From NCBI GenBank assembly GCA_947471745.1, contig CANJKZ010000918.1:1-64000 (forward strand): a stretch of 64,000 nucleotides of DNA, read 5' to 3'. The DNA is from Closterium sp. Naga37s-1. Lineage: Eukaryota > Streptophyta > Zygnematophyceae > Desmidiales > Closteriaceae. This document shows positions 33,701 through 44,900 of the stretch, piece after piece (position 1 is the stretch's first letter; every line of letters begins with the position of its first letter). The notes below the pieces were generated by a model. It worked only from the letters and a program-made list of their open reading frames with translations. It ran no database searches and was not told the origin of the DNA. The translations under genes and the position numbers were made by a program.

Positions 33701-36700
33701 CTCTACTACTACAACAGATGGCCACAGAGGCTCACTCTTTCCTCTCGAACAGGCTTTTGAGAATTCTCAAAAGCCAGAAGGGGGTGCTTGTGCGTTGAGT
33801 CGACTCTATTACAACAGATGGCCACAGAGGCTCGCTCTTTCCTCTCGAACAGGTGTATGCTGAGTTAACTCAAGACACACTTGAAGAGTGTACTGTACTG
33901 TGTACCTTGCAGTCTAGCTGTGTGAATGTGAATCAAGTGCACCTGTAGCTCAACTCAAAACCATGTCTAGTGCACCGTTGCTAACAGTGTTCACCTGTAG
34001 CTGTGCTCATCTCTATTAGAACAGATGGTCCCACAGCTCGATCATTACAGACGGCCACACCTGCATACCAAGTGCACCCTTTTCATTCTTTCCGAGTTGA
34101 CTCACAACACACGTGTGAAGTGAAGTGCACCTACCCTCCTTCGCAGCTGACCTGTAGCAGTCGATCAGATGGTCCCACAGCTCGTTCGCCTCAAAAACCG
34201 TACTGTACCTGCATGCAAGTGCACCCTTGCACTGCACCATTGCACTGCACCCTTGCACTGCACCCTTGCAGTGCACCCTCCCTTGCTCGCAGTGCTCACC
34301 TGTAGCAGTCGATGAGATGGTCCCACAGCTCATTCGTCTCAAACACGCGCATGGCCTCGCCCACACATCCGCTCGCCACCAGCACCTCCCCATACTCCCT
34401 GCCGTGATGTGATGTGTGTGTGGGGAATATGAGCAGGGTAGAAGAGGGAACAGGTGTTGGGGAGAGCAACACACGCGCATGGCCTCGCCCACACACCCGC
34501 TCGCCACCAGCACCTCCCCATACTCCCTGCCGTGATGTGTAAGTGGGGGCGGGAGGGGGTGGGGTGGGGATTGGGAGGGGTAAGAAATTGGAGGGGTTGG
34601 GGAGAGAGTCGACTCAAAGGTATAACATAGCTCACTTGAAGAGAGCAGGCTGTGACTCACTTGAAGAGAGCAGGCGTGGTGGGGAACCAAACAGCGAAGC
34701 AGTATTTCATCCTCTCTGCTGCTTCTCTCGCTTCCTCCTCCGGCAACGCAGCCGCCACAGCTCCTCCCGATGATCCCGAGGCTGCTTGCGATTGCTGCTG
34801 GCGGATTCTCTTCTCCTGATGTGAGACTGACTGGATCTGAAGTGGGAGCACACCACCGCACCGCACCGCACAGCACAGCACAGCACAGCACAGCACCGCA
34901 CCGCACAGCACAGCACAGACGGATCACAGTAATCTGCTTGTAGACAACAAACGTGTGGAGAAGTGACTTGCCACCCGTGTTCCCTTTGCTAGGCGGCGTG
35001 AAATTCACGAGATTTCAAGGACAACGAAGCACAGCACCAAGAAGCAAGGTGAAACACAGGAATATGCTTCACAAGCCGCAGGTAGCAGAAGCCTGATAAT
35101 CCATTCCTTCCTATTCACTCCCAGCCCAGATCACCAATCGCTCCATTCCTCCTCACTCACCAATCGCTCCATTCCTCCTCACTCACCAATCGCTCCATTC
35201 CTCCTCACTCACCAATCGCTCCATTCCTCCTCACTCACCAATCGCTCCATTCCTCCTCACTCACCAATCGCTCCATTCCTCCTCACTCACCAATCGCTCC
35301 ATTCCTCCTCACTCACCAATCGCTCCATTCCTCCTCACTCACCAATCGCTCCATTCCTCCTCACTCACCAATCGCTCCATTCCTCCTCACTCACCAATCG
35401 CTCCATTCCTCCTCACTCACCAATCGCTCCATTCCTCCTCACTCACCAATCGCTCCATTCCTCCTCACTCACCAATCGCTCCATTCCTCCTCACTCACCA
35501 ATCACTCCATTCCTCCTCACTCACCAATCGCTCCATTCCTCCTCACTCCCCAATCGCTCCATTCCTCCTCACTCACCAATCGCTCCATTCCTCCTCACTC
35601 ACCAATCGCTCCATTCCTCCTCACTCACCAATCGCTCCATTCCTCCTCACTCACCAATCGCTCCATTCCTCCTCACTCACCAATCGCTCCATTCCTCCTC
35701 ACTCACCAATCGCTCCATTCCTCCTCACTCACCAATCGCTCCATTCCTCCTCACTCACCAATCGCTCCATTCCTCCTCACTCACCAATCGCTCCATTCCT
35801 CCTCACTCACCAATCGCTCCATTCCTCCTCACTCACCAATCGCTCCATTCCTCCTCACTCACCAATCGCTCCATTCCTCCTCACTCACCAATCGCTCCAT
35901 TCCTCCTCACTCACCAATCGCTCCATTCCTCCTCACTCACCAATCACTCCATTCCTCCTCACTCACCAATCGCTCCATTCCTCCTCACTCCCCAATCGCT
36001 CCATTCCTCCTCACTCACCAATCGCTCCATTCCTCCTCACTCACCAATCGCTCCATTCCTCCTCACTCACCAATCGCTCCATTCCTCCTCACTCACCAAT
36101 CGCTCCATTCCTCCTCACTCCCCAATCGCTCCATTCCTCCTCACTCACCAATCGCTCCATTCCTCCTCACTCACCAATCGCTCCATTCCTCCTCACTCAC
36201 CAATCGCTCCATTCCTCCTCACTCACCAATCGCTCCATTCCTCCTCACTCACCAATCACTCCATTCTTCCTCACTCACCAATCGCTCCATTCCTCCTCAC
36301 TCACCAATCACTCCATTCCTCCTCACTCACCAATCACTCCATTCCTCCTCACTCACCAATCGCTCCATTCCTCCTCACTCACCAATCGCTCCATTCCTCC
36401 TCACTCACCAATCACTCCATTCCTCCTCACTCACCAATCGCTCCATTCCTCCTCACTCACCAATCGCTCCATTCCTCCTCACTCACCAATCGCTCCATTC
36501 CTCCTCACTCACCAATCACTCCATTCCTCCTCACTCACCAATCGCTCCATTCCTCCTCACTCACCAATCGCTCCATTCCTCCTCACTCACCAATCACTCC
36601 ATTCCTCCTCACTCACCAATCACTCCATTCCTCCTCACTCACCAATCACTCCATTCCTCCTCACTCACCAATCGCTCCATTCCTCCTCACTCACCAATCG

Positions 36701-39700
36701 CTCCATTCCTCCTCACTCACCAATCACTCCATTCCTCCTCACTCACCAATCACTCCATTCCTCCTCACTGACCAATCACTCCATTCCACCTCACTCACCA
36801 ATCGCTCCATTCCTCCTCACTCACCAATCGCTCCATCTGCCCTCTGCCGTGTGTGCGAGTGCGAGCGGTCACGAGATGCCACCGAGACGTCTCAAGCTGT
36901 AACTGTAATGGCTGTAGTCCTCACCCACACACAACTGCCCTCTGCCACGTGTGCAAACGGGAGATGCAATGTCTGAAGCGGCAGTACTTGTCCTGTCAGG
37001 CATTTCATCCACTCCCATGCCACACTTACCAGTCGTTCATTGTCGCAACTGCCCTCTGCTGTGTGTGCGGTCTGCACCTGCAGATGCCACGTCTGAAGCT
37101 GTAAGATAAATCCCGTCAGCCATTGCATCAACGCACTCCCATGCCACACTTACCAGTCGTTCCATTGTCGCCACTGCCCTCTGCCGTGTATGCGGTCGCT
37201 TGCGCTCCCACCGCACTCTCAGCAGCTCACACCCCGCTTTCACCTGTGGAAGTTGAGCACAGCATGGGTGGGATGCGTTGCTAGATAGAAAGTTTCTCTA
37301 CGAAGATGCTTTTGATGCGCCAAAAAACACAGACGTTTTTATCACAATGGTGCAGCGTGGCAAGTTTTTTTTTTTACTTATGAGGCGAGCTTTGAGTCGA
37401 CTCAAACCTAGCCTAAAAAATGGTGCAGCGTGGCAAAGCAGCAGCTGCAGCAGCATACCATGGGTGGGACGTGTTGTTGCAGAGTGATTGCTTCGATATA
37501 AGGTGCTGCCTCCCAGCCTGTAACACAGTTGTCACAGATTGAAAATATGAAACATTAAAAGTAAAAGGTTAATGTTACCAAAGAATGAAGGAACGAAAGG
37601 ACAGACAAACGGAAGAAACAACGACACTTTATTTTTTGTGTGGCGTGGCGTCTCCAGCCAAAGCCCTCTGCGTCTCACACACATCTTGTCTACGTTTCTA
37701 AGCAGTCTCATAAGATATCCGACTCACCTCTCAGCTCATCAGCAGCGTTTTGCTTCACAGTATCAACAGCCATAGCCAGCACTGCTGCCTGCTCAACACC
37801 CCTCAATACCCCTCCCTTCCCCCCAAACCCCCCCGTTCCCAACCCCACCCTTCTTCTCCAACGCCTGAAAGGCCATCCCACTCACCTCTCAGCTCATCAG
37901 CAGCGTTTTGCTTCACAGTATCAACAGCCATAGCCAGCACTGCTGCCTGCTCAACACCCCTCAATACCCCTCCCTTCCCCCCAAACCCCGCCGTTCCCAA
38001 CCCCACCCTTCTTCTCCAACGCCTGAAAGGCCATCCCACTCACCTCTCAGCTCATCAGCAGCGTTTTGCTTCACAGTATCAACAGCCATCGCCAGCACTG
38101 CCGCCTGCTCAACACCCCTCAGCACACCACGCGTGCCACCATTGACAGCACTCTGCTTCTCTTCCTTTTCACCCCCATTTGCCACGATCTCACCCCCACC
38201 ACCCCCTCCTTCCACAAGCCGGGGTGCCAGAAGCACGTCACTCTCCGGCTCGAACAAACACTCCAACTCCTCCATACTCTCCCCTTCCTCCTCCGCCTTC
38301 GCTTCCCCCCCCTCCCCCTTCTCTCCATCCTCCCCTTGCTGCCCTTGCCCGTCCCCACAAGTCCCATCCCTGGCTGATGCCCTGTCGCTCAGCAACGCCC
38401 CACCTCCTTCCTTTGGAGATTCGCTTCTTGTCACGGCCAGCACGAGCTGGGCTTTGGGATCGACCTGTGTGCATCCCGTGGGAAGAAGAGTTGGGAAGAA
38501 AATTGGGAAGAGCATATGTGAATGCAGGGGGGGGGGGATGAAGGCCTGTAGCATAGCACCACCCCATTTCCTCTCTTCAGGGAATCGCTTCTTGTCGCTG
38601 CCAGCATGAGCTGGGCTTTGGGGTCGACCTGTGTGCATCCCGTGGGAAGAAGAATGGGAAGGAGAGGCGAAAAAAAGAGATTGAATGAACATATGCGAAT
38701 GCAGGGGGCGAACCAAACCATGCCCCATGTCCTGTCCAACTGCGCTTTCTCACCATATGCATGCCATTTCATACAAGGCCATGGTCATCTCATGCCATGC
38801 CATGCCATGCCATGCCATGCCATCCCATGTGTGTGACCCACACCCCACCCTGCTCGAACCCTGTCCGTGCATGTGCGCCCACTCCCCTCCTTAAAGCCCT
38901 TCCTTTAGTGAGAATACCTACTCACCCCTATCCCCGTTCACCTGATGTATGGTGCGGTAACCCATGGCTCCGGTTACACTCAGCACCACTCCGCACTCCT
39001 GCAGAGCTCTCTCAAACCAATTCCTGCCCGCCAAAGCGGGTGTTTGTGGGTGTGGATGATGCGGGGGTCGAGAAGGGGGGAGGTGGAATGGAACGCGGGG
39101 TGAGAAAAGGCAAGATAGTGTGGGGTGGAGGTGCGCAAGCAACAGAATAGCACATCTGCCTGGGTAACATGGTCCACGTGTCAGGCACACACCTGGCAGT
39201 GTCCACGTGGCAGGCACACACCTGGCAGTGTTCACGTGGCAGGCACACACCTGGCAGTGTCCACGTGTCAGGCACACACACCTGGCAGTGTCCACGTGTG
39301 CATAGACCATCTCCATCATCCCAGCCTCCAGATGCACTAGTGCTGCCACCCGCACACACACTTCCTCCTCCCCTTCCCCCTCCTTTCCCCTCTCCTTCTC
39401 CCCACCCTCCGCCTCCACCTCCTTCTCCTCCTCTTTTCTAAAGTAAGCCCATTTCACGGCATCTTTCCTCCCCAGCGTCTCTCCCAGGTGAACAGTGCAC
39501 GGGAGCAGCAGGGCGCGGAGGGAGGGAGACCGCTCCTGTAGCACCCTCTGGTGAATAACGACAACCCTCGCCGCCCACCAGGGCCAGGAGGGCGGCAGCA
39601 GGGAGGGGGAGAAGGCTTCAGAAGGTTTGATAGAGGGAGAGGAGGAGGAGGAGGAGGAGGAGGAGGAAAGGGAGGGGGAGGTGGAGAAAGGGGAGGGGAA

Positions 39701-41139
39701 GAGGAGTGGGAAGAGAGGGGGGAGGAGGAGGGATCGGGCGAGCAGGAGGTACTGGGGGAGGTGGCATCTGCCAGTGACGTCAGCACCATCTGTCATGAGC
39801 TCCACCTGGCACCACTTGCTCAGTGCCACGCGTGCCGCCTCGCTGGCGAGGAACGCGGGGTGGCTGGCAGGTGCTGACGTGGTTGCTGATGTGTCGTGTG
39901 CGGCTGCTGATGTGTCGCTGTTGGTATGTGGTGGGCTGAGTGGGAGGGTCGGGACTGCAGAAGGCTCGGGACTGGTGGTGGTGGGGCGAGAGAAAAGAGG
40001 GAGTGGAGAGTGAGAGTGGAGGGAGTGTGGAACGAAGGGCATGGGAGGCAAGGGAGAGGGAATGTGGGAGTTCGAGCAGGTGATAAAAAGGGAGTCACAC
40101 GGGGGACCGTGGGGGCAAAAAAAGGGACAGAATTTAGTGAAACAGTGTTGTTTAAATATTGAATGAGAAACTTGATTCATGGTCCCTGGTTCACGGCTCG
40201 GGGTTTCTGGTTCCAAGCGCAAAGTTCAAAGCTCAAGGTTTAAGGCACAGGGTTTCGGGCTTTATGGGACTTTAGGTTGAGCGCTTGGAGTTTGAAGTTT
40301 AGAGGCTGAAAGCGGGCTTGCAGATTGACCGTGCCCCGAAGCTATAGCTTAAACCCCAAAACCCTGACTATGGTTCTTATAAATCCCTATGTCTTGATCC
40401 TGGTAACTTGGACCCGTGTCTCTCACTGCACGCCTTGGTACCTCCGCTAGGCAAAGGATCTCTCCCCTCTCGTCACGCGAAATTGGTAGCCCACACCCAT
40501 TCCTCGTTAGAAGCGTGCACATCACACCCATTCATCGTTATAATCACGCGCCGCTTACAGTCACACCCACCCGCTAACGTTGGCCTGCACGAAGAGGCAG
40601 AGGCTCGCCGCCCCCATCATCAGCACCATTAGCGCCTTCTCTCCCCCGCTCCACTCGCTAACCCCCTCGACCTCTTCCTCCCCCTCCTCCTTCTCCCCAT
40701 TCCCGCTTCCCGACGGGGGCTTTCTCCCCAGATCCGTCAGCAGCGCGCCGATCCTCCCCCGCACTGCGCGGAAAAACGATTCCGCCGCCGCTGCGCCCGC
40801 GGCGGCTTCCCCTGGCTGGTTCCGCGAGCTCGTGCCCACCGCCTCCGCCAGCTGCTCCGCGGGGGGGAGGACCGCGAGCGCGGAGGATGCGCGCTCCAGC
40901 GCGGCGGCATACCTGCCCGCGCTGATGAGCGTAACTACGGAGGCTAGCGCGGCTAACGGCCGTTCGCCTGACCTGATGTCTCTTGAACCTCTAAGCCCGT
41001 CACTATCGCAAGCGAGTTTTCGCGAATGTAGCTCGCGATGCCGTAGCGCGAACGACGGCGGCGCTCCGAGCGAGACGATCAAAAGCTCGGCTTCGAGAGA
41101 TCGCTCCTCCATGCTCGCGCCAGAGCTAGCGCGTGCCAT
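21718..41139 (-). CDS. TTC27: TTC27/Emw1-like tetratricopeptide repeat protein, 16 exons, 1194 aa
   Basis: Exons (descending): 41139-40571, 39971-39282, 39023-38942, 38464-38044, 37517-37459, 37243-37154, 34836-34661, 34398-34300, 33261-33099, 32542-32414, 31729-31638, 24491-24429, 24188-24122, 23352-22900, 22357-22013, 21804-21718. All junctions are GT-AG, the phases join, and the total is 3585 nt with a TAG stop. Similarity to TTC27 is clear throughout: SLCLFVQANVSG (about residue 180), WPWWAARVVVIHQ in exon 2, YGEVLVASGCVGEAMRVFE plus ELWDHLIDCY (700-727), LWCCLGDLTEKKECYEKAW (about 750-770), then the TPR core AHWEAALAISPLHASAWFSLG, DPDNGEAWNNLAVL and FKTLQEALKHKGEDWHLWENF (about 800-890). 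Fungal Emw1 is essential for cell-wall integrity, and human TTC27 is linked to HSP90 and U5 snRNP assembly. It is longer than the roughly 840-aa human protein because of low-complexity inserts in exons 2, 4, 14 and 15. Boundaries in exons 2 and 12 are the least certain. Confidence 0.92.
22324..22800 (-). repeat. Three extra copies of the exon-15 acceptor region (127-128-bp tandem repeat)
   Basis: The unit contains the intron 14 tail, the acceptor (CAACAG|GCGG) and the first 30 or so bases of TTC27 exon 15 (AVASGAGVPEIY). It recurs with spacing 127, 128 and 128 bp (shared AAATCTCCGG at 22324, 22451, 22579 and 22707). Only the copy at 22357 continues into the full exon; the upstream ones run into intron-like sequence after EIYCLIDIS. 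Confidence 0.88.
23410..23680 (-). repeat. Two truncated copies of TTC27 exon 14 start
   Basis: Exon 14 begins AVRAASRVVELTQGKRVDT at 23352. Upstream in the intron lie copies reading LRAASRLLELTQGKRVDTG (about 23490-23410) and AVRAAS-stop-VLELTHCKRVDTG (about 23670-23600). In the outer copy CGA has become TGA. Each copy keeps an AG acceptor-like 5' edge. Confidence 0.85.
24049..24121 (-). repeat. Copies of the TTC27 exon 13 end and donor
   Basis: Directly after the true donor (CAGCAG|GTGCGG at 24122/24121) come imperfect repeats of the same CAGCAGGTG / CGGCAGGTG block within about 70 bp. Confidence 0.7.
24742..25240. repeat. 15-bp minisatellite, about 33 copies
   Basis: The unit CAAGTTGTGCAAAGC is almost perfectly repeated, with the last few copies carrying a T-to-C change. 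It lies in TTC27 intron 11 and runs straight into the 14-bp array, with which it shares GTGCAA, suggesting a common origin. The open frames across it are artefacts of a repeat without stops. Confidence 0.97.
25241..31574. repeat. 14-bp minisatellite, about 450 copies (6.3 kb)
   Basis: The consensus is CATGAGCGTGCAAG. Two positions vary in blocks: GAGCG or GACCG, and CAAGC or CATGC. Rarer forms are CAGGAGCG (near 26140-26190), CATTAGCG, and 15-bp slips near 25938 and 26471. The 25.2-25.8 kb end is a homogeneous run, while the 29.5-31.6 kb end mixes types finely. The array fills TTC27 intron 11 (31637-24492). Because 14 is not a multiple of 3 and the minus strand of the unit has no stop, all three minus frames stay open for more than 1500 codons; this is not evidence of a protein. 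Confidence 0.97.
31930..32240. repeat. 78-bp tandem repeat (four copies) in TTC27 intron 10
   Basis: Copies start at 78, 78 and about 76-bp spacing and share CATAGCTAGGTTGTAAT and AAGAGCCAACCAAGA. Each contains a palindrome (31984, 32062, 32140, 32216). A fifth, diverged copy follows near 32246-32310. As 78 is a multiple of 3 the minus strand is open (GWLFLDYNLAMECVET repeated), but it lies between good splice sites. Confidence 0.9.
32607..32700 (-). repeat. Truncated copy of TTC27 exon 10 start with acceptor
   Basis: It repeats the RALARMAMNSKDFKAAMAHW-coding start of exon 10 (true start 32542) with small differences (ACTAGCGCACATGGC), then breaks off. It lies upstream of the real acceptor. 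Confidence 0.85.
33330..33535 (-). repeat. Two truncated copies of TTC27 exon 9 start with acceptor
   Basis: Exon 9 (start 33261) encodes LLGKRAAAAALVTARLKEQK. A copy at about 33425-33330 carries the frame through KEDPRLWCCLG, and a shorter one at about 33530-33480 covers GKRAAAVALVTARLK. Both follow a CAG acceptor-like site. Confidence 0.88.
33569..33855. repeat. 103-104-bp tandem repeat, three copies, in TTC27 intron 8
   Basis: The AGAAGGGGGTGCTTGTGCGT block starts at 33569, 33673 and 33776. Units include a CAGATGGCCACAGAGGCTC segment resembling the exon 8 end and carry TTTTGAGAATTCTCAAAA palindromes. Confidence 0.9.
34017..34199 (-). repeat. Copies of the TTC27 exon 8 end
   Basis: After the true exon 8 end (34300) the intron repeats the ELWDHLIDCY coding segment. 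A longer copy is at about 34199-34145 (FEANELWDHLIDCYRSAAK) and a short one at about 34045-34017. Confidence 0.85.
34452..34550 (-). repeat. Truncated copy of TTC27 exon 8 start with acceptor
   Basis: The copy encodes EYGEVLVASGCVGEAMRV after an ACGGCAG acceptor and then diverges. The true exon 8 begins at 34398. Confidence 0.88.
34630..34660 (-). repeat. Copy of the TTC27 exon 7 end and donor
   Basis: CTGCTCTCTTCAA|GTGAG occurs twice in tandem on the minus strand: the true junction is at 34661/34660 and a second, equally good donor follows at about 34636. Confidence 0.88.
35152..36836. repeat. 26-bp minisatellite, about 64 copies, in TTC27 intron 6
   Basis: The plus-strand unit is ACTCACCAATCGCTCCATTC followed by CTCCTC; the main variant is CGCT to CACT. 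On the transcribed minus strand every unit contains GATTGGTGAGTGAGG, whose GGTGAGT core matches a 5' splice-site consensus. There are no unique spacers. Confidence 0.96.
36837..37070 (-). repeat. Copies of the TTC27 exon 6 end and donor
   Basis: The ACTTACCAGTCGTTC block and the flanking CTGCCCTCTGCCGTGT block of exon 6 (ends at 37154) recur at about 37023-37065, with shorter relics near 36930 and 36838. The next stretch downstream is the 26-bp array. Confidence 0.8.
37723..38043 (-). repeat. 158-bp tandem repeats carrying the TTC27 exon 4 end and donor
   Basis: Shared CTCACCTCTCAGCTCATCAG blocks at 37723, 37881 and 38039 give an exact 158-bp period. Each unit repeats the EQAAVLAMAVDTVKQNAADEL-coding end of exon 4 plus its GTGAGT donor. 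The true exon ends at 38044. Confidence 0.9.
38565..38662 (-). repeat. Copy of TTC27 exon 4 start with acceptor
   Basis: It repeats the acceptor (GCACACAG|GTCGA) and the VDPKAQLxLAxTRS coding start; the true exon starts at 38464. The copy loses the frame after about 25 codons. Confidence 0.87.
39173..39281 (-). repeat. 29-31-bp tandem copies of the TTC27 exon 2 end and donor
   Basis: The block ACACTGCCAG|GTGTGTGCC is repeated about four times directly after the true junction (39282/39281), so several near-identical donors are in line. Confidence 0.88.
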
Positions 41140-41978
41140 GGCGAATATATTTTTCGTTACTGGCTATGGGTTTTCTGTTTGTAGTAGTTCGGGCCTTTAG
41201 CGAAACAGCTCTTGTGGCAGTTTGGGGTGGGGTTGGTTTGGCGCCACTTCGTGATTTGGGTGTCGCGAATGTGAGCAGAAAATCCTGGTAGCCGAAGCTC
41301 AAGCGAAACGTGAACGAAGCTCAATTGAAACGTGAGCGAAATACTAGCAAAACCAAATTGGAAAGCCGAACTAGTCAGAACAAAGCACATCTCGCGAACT
41401 CCGTAACTGAACACACTTCGATGTCGCTTCCCTCTGCGATACCAAACCAAGCCAACCCAACCCAAGAACCATTGATAATTTCGCCACCCTGCGTCACATC
41501 AAGCCTACTAGCATTGTCTTAAAGCCCGTGCAAGCTTTTAAAACTTGAAGAAGTGGGCTGTGCAAGCTTTGAAAAGAAGCGCACCTGCAATTTGGAACTT
41601 TCGAGGTCTGACACACCCACAAGGGTAAAAACGAGGGGCTGGCTGGGTTTGGCGAAAACAACGAATGTGGCGAAATCAGAAACACTCGCCAAAGCCCAAA
41701 CTACCAAAACTCCATCACGTCAACTTTTTAAAACTTGTGCAATTTGGGTCAACGGCTTTAAGTTTCTTCATCGCGTCCCAAGCTTGCGCCATAAAGTTCA
41801 GCAGTTCTGAAAGGGTTCTACCAGAGGAATTATATTTCCTGAGATATAACCTCTTTCGAGTTTGCCGTCTCTGCTTTAGATTTCTCGTCTCAAGCGAAAG
41901 GCTGTCCGGTTGGCTTGTCATCACCGGAATTTTCTAGTCGACTGAAAAACATTAGTTGGCTCGTCAGCACCAAACAGA
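41140..41978. promoter_or_regulatory. Divergent intergenic region between TTC27 and the IDN2/FDM-like gene
   Basis: 839 bp separate the two start codons, so both promoters must lie here or in the 5' UTRs. I see no clear TATA box or gene; a few CGAAACGTGAACGAAGCTCA-like repeats occur near 41300-41340. Confidence 0.55.
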
Positions 41979-44900
41979 ATGGATGAGTTATACAGCGACG
42001 ACGAGGATGACGTCATGCCGATCGACGATGACGACGACGACGACCAACTGCCGGATGAGGATGAGAAGGAGCTGGAAAATGACGAGGAACGCATTCAAAA
42101 CCCCGCAACCATTCTCAACCACGACGGAACGTACCGCTGTCCCTTCTGCCCGGGTCAGATGAAGCAGGATTACTTATTCAACGAAGTTATGACACACGCC
42201 GAAGCTCAATCTAAAAAGACATCAAGAAAAGGGGCTAAGGAGAGTCGACGACACAAGATGCTGGTGGAGCGGCTGATGCGGGCAGATATGCAGCCGGAGA
42301 AGCCTGTTCGGGCTGTAAACGCGGCACCTCTTCAGACTCCTGCAGTTGTGGAGGTAAGTCATGGCTTTAAGCGTTCAGAAATTTTAAGGAGTGTATTCAG
42401 TTTTTGTTTGTATACTTAGCGCACCTCTTTCCGTTGCATATCATCTCTTTTTATTCTCTCGCATCTTTTTTTTCCCATCTCGGATTCTGTTTTGCAGGAT
42501 CGGATTCTGTGGCCGCCCGTGGCCATAGTAAAAAACTTGCAAACGTTTTGGACGTTTGATAAGAATCAGAACAGGAAGATTCTGGGCGGCACGACTCGTG
42601 AGGAGCTGGAAAGCACTCTCAAGAACTATGGGCCGCGGAAAGTGGATGTGCTTTACAGTGAGTGGGGGGGGGGAGGGAGAGGGGGTGACATGACTCGTGC
42701 GCATGCTTGCCTCTCTCATAGAGGTACAAACGGGGGAGGGGCGTTCTGGGTGGGGTGACCCGGGAGGAGCTGGAAAGCACTCTCAAGAACTACGGGCCAC
42801 GGAAAGTGGATGTTCTTTACAGTGCGTGGGGGATGATGGGGGGTGATGATTCAGTGCGTGTTGTTAGTTGAACAGTGCCTGCCGTGGGCCGCGGAAAGTG
42901 GATGCGCTATACAGTGAGTGGGGTGTGAGGGAGGGAAGGGCCGGAGAGGGGGAGACGAAATACGGGGAGGGAGAAGGAAGGAGTGGTGTTGATAGTGAGC
43001 GATCTTGTGTCGACTCGAGATTGTCGCATTCGCGTACCGGCGTACCGCATGCCTGTCGGCCTGCCTGCCTCCCTCATGCCCTCGAGTTTCTTGTTGCTCG
43101 TTAAATTCTCCCCTATCATCAGACCACAAGGGCCATACAGGGAGGAACGGATCTTCGTCACTTCGAGGAGAACACGCAAGGGATGGGAGACGACCACATA
43201 CACATGCCTGCCTCTCAGTTTCTTTCCAATCTTGCGTGCTCCCTTGATTCGATCCTCACCCTTCATCAGGCTTCAGAGGCCACACAGGGACGGCTCTGAT
43301 TCACTTGGAGGAGAACGCGCCAAGGGGTGGGTGGGAGAGCCCACATACATCCACATGCCTGTCTCTCTGTTTCTTTTCTAACTGCCTCACTCTCTTGACT
43401 CCCCCACGTTCTCAGACCGCATGGGCCATACTGGCATGGCTCTGATTCACTTCGAGGAGAACGCCAAGGGATGGGAGGCCCGCATACACATGCCTCTCTG
43501 TTCCTTCCTCGCCAATCTGTCTTGATTCGATCCCCCCCCGTCCTCAGACCGCATGGGCCATACAGGCATGGCTCTGATTCACTTGGAGGAGAACGCCAAG
43601 GGGTGGGAGGCTGCGTCCAAGCTGGACAAGACGTATGCCCAGTCGGGGTGGGCGAGGGAGGGGTATGCGAATGGGAGGAGGGGCGAGACAAAAGAGTTGT
43701 TTGTGTGGGCGGCAAGGGAGCAGGATTTGAAGGAGGAGAGTGAGAAGGGGCCGCTAGGGAGTGTGCTGCATAAGAAGCACAAGGCAACCAAGAGCCTGAG
43801 GGAGGTGAGTTTGGTCTATACATTTGACTCGAAAGGTATGTGGAGTGGAGGTCAACGGAGTGAGAAGGGGCCGCTGGGGAGTGTGCTGTATAATCAGCAC
43901 TGGACGACTAGGAATCTAAGGGAGGTTATGTTTGTTCATGGATGCGACTTCAAATTGAGGGTAGAGGGTGAGAATGAGCCAGTGGGGAGGCGGTGAAGAG
44001 GTAATATGTCCTCTTTTGCCCTCCTCTTTCCTCTCCTTTTCCCTACTTTCTCCTCCTCTCTTGGTGTTGGGCGAGCAGGAGTCAGTGAAGCGGCAGCAGG
44101 AGCGGGGGGAGAGGCGGGTGCAGGAGCGGGCGTTCATGCGCCTATCTAACTCACACTGTGCCTCCCTTCCCTTTTCCTCTCCTCCCCTCCCCTCTTCCCC
44201 CCTCCTCTCCTCCTCTTCTCAGGTGTTGGACGAGGAGGAGTCAGTGAAGCGGCAGCAGGAGAGGGAGGAGAGGCGCGTGCAGGAGCGGGCGTATATGCGC
44301 TTGTCAGAGCGCCTGCAGGACACAGAGGGGCGGCTCAAGGAGATGGAAGATTCTGCTATGCAACTCAGGAAGAAGCACGAGCAAGGTGTGCGGAAGATGT
44401 TGCAATACAAGGATGGAGAAGGTGCTATGGCGTTCAGATCGCATGTGGGATGACATGGAACGAGAAGTGATGTGAAAGGGCTGATGCAATTGTTTCTTGA
44501 TGCTCCTTCCCCCTCTGTCTTGTCCCATGCCTATTGTCACACCTGCCCTGTGTCTCACTGCTGCAGAGCTGGCAGAGGCACACGCGTACACACAGGAGGT
44601 GATGGAGAGGCAGATGAGCGATCGCATGCGGGAGGTGCGGCGCATGGAAGGGGAGATGGAGTGGCTGCAGCGACAACTGGAGGCGAGGAGTGCTAACGAG
44701 CAGGAGGTGAGGATCAACAGGGGGCGAGAGGAGAAGGGGTTGAGGGGAGGAGTGGGGGCAGTTGAGAGAGGAGAGGGGGGGATTGGGGGAGAGGGAGGGG
44801 GGGAGACAAGGAACACGAGGTGAGTGAGGGGAGAGGCAGATGAGTGATTGCACACATGCACTGTCGCACACATACGCTCACACATGCATGCACTACTGTC

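Noticed and set aside
35152-36836. CRISPR-like array
   Set aside because: The 26-bp units are contiguous with no unique spacers, in a eukaryotic intron. It is a minisatellite.
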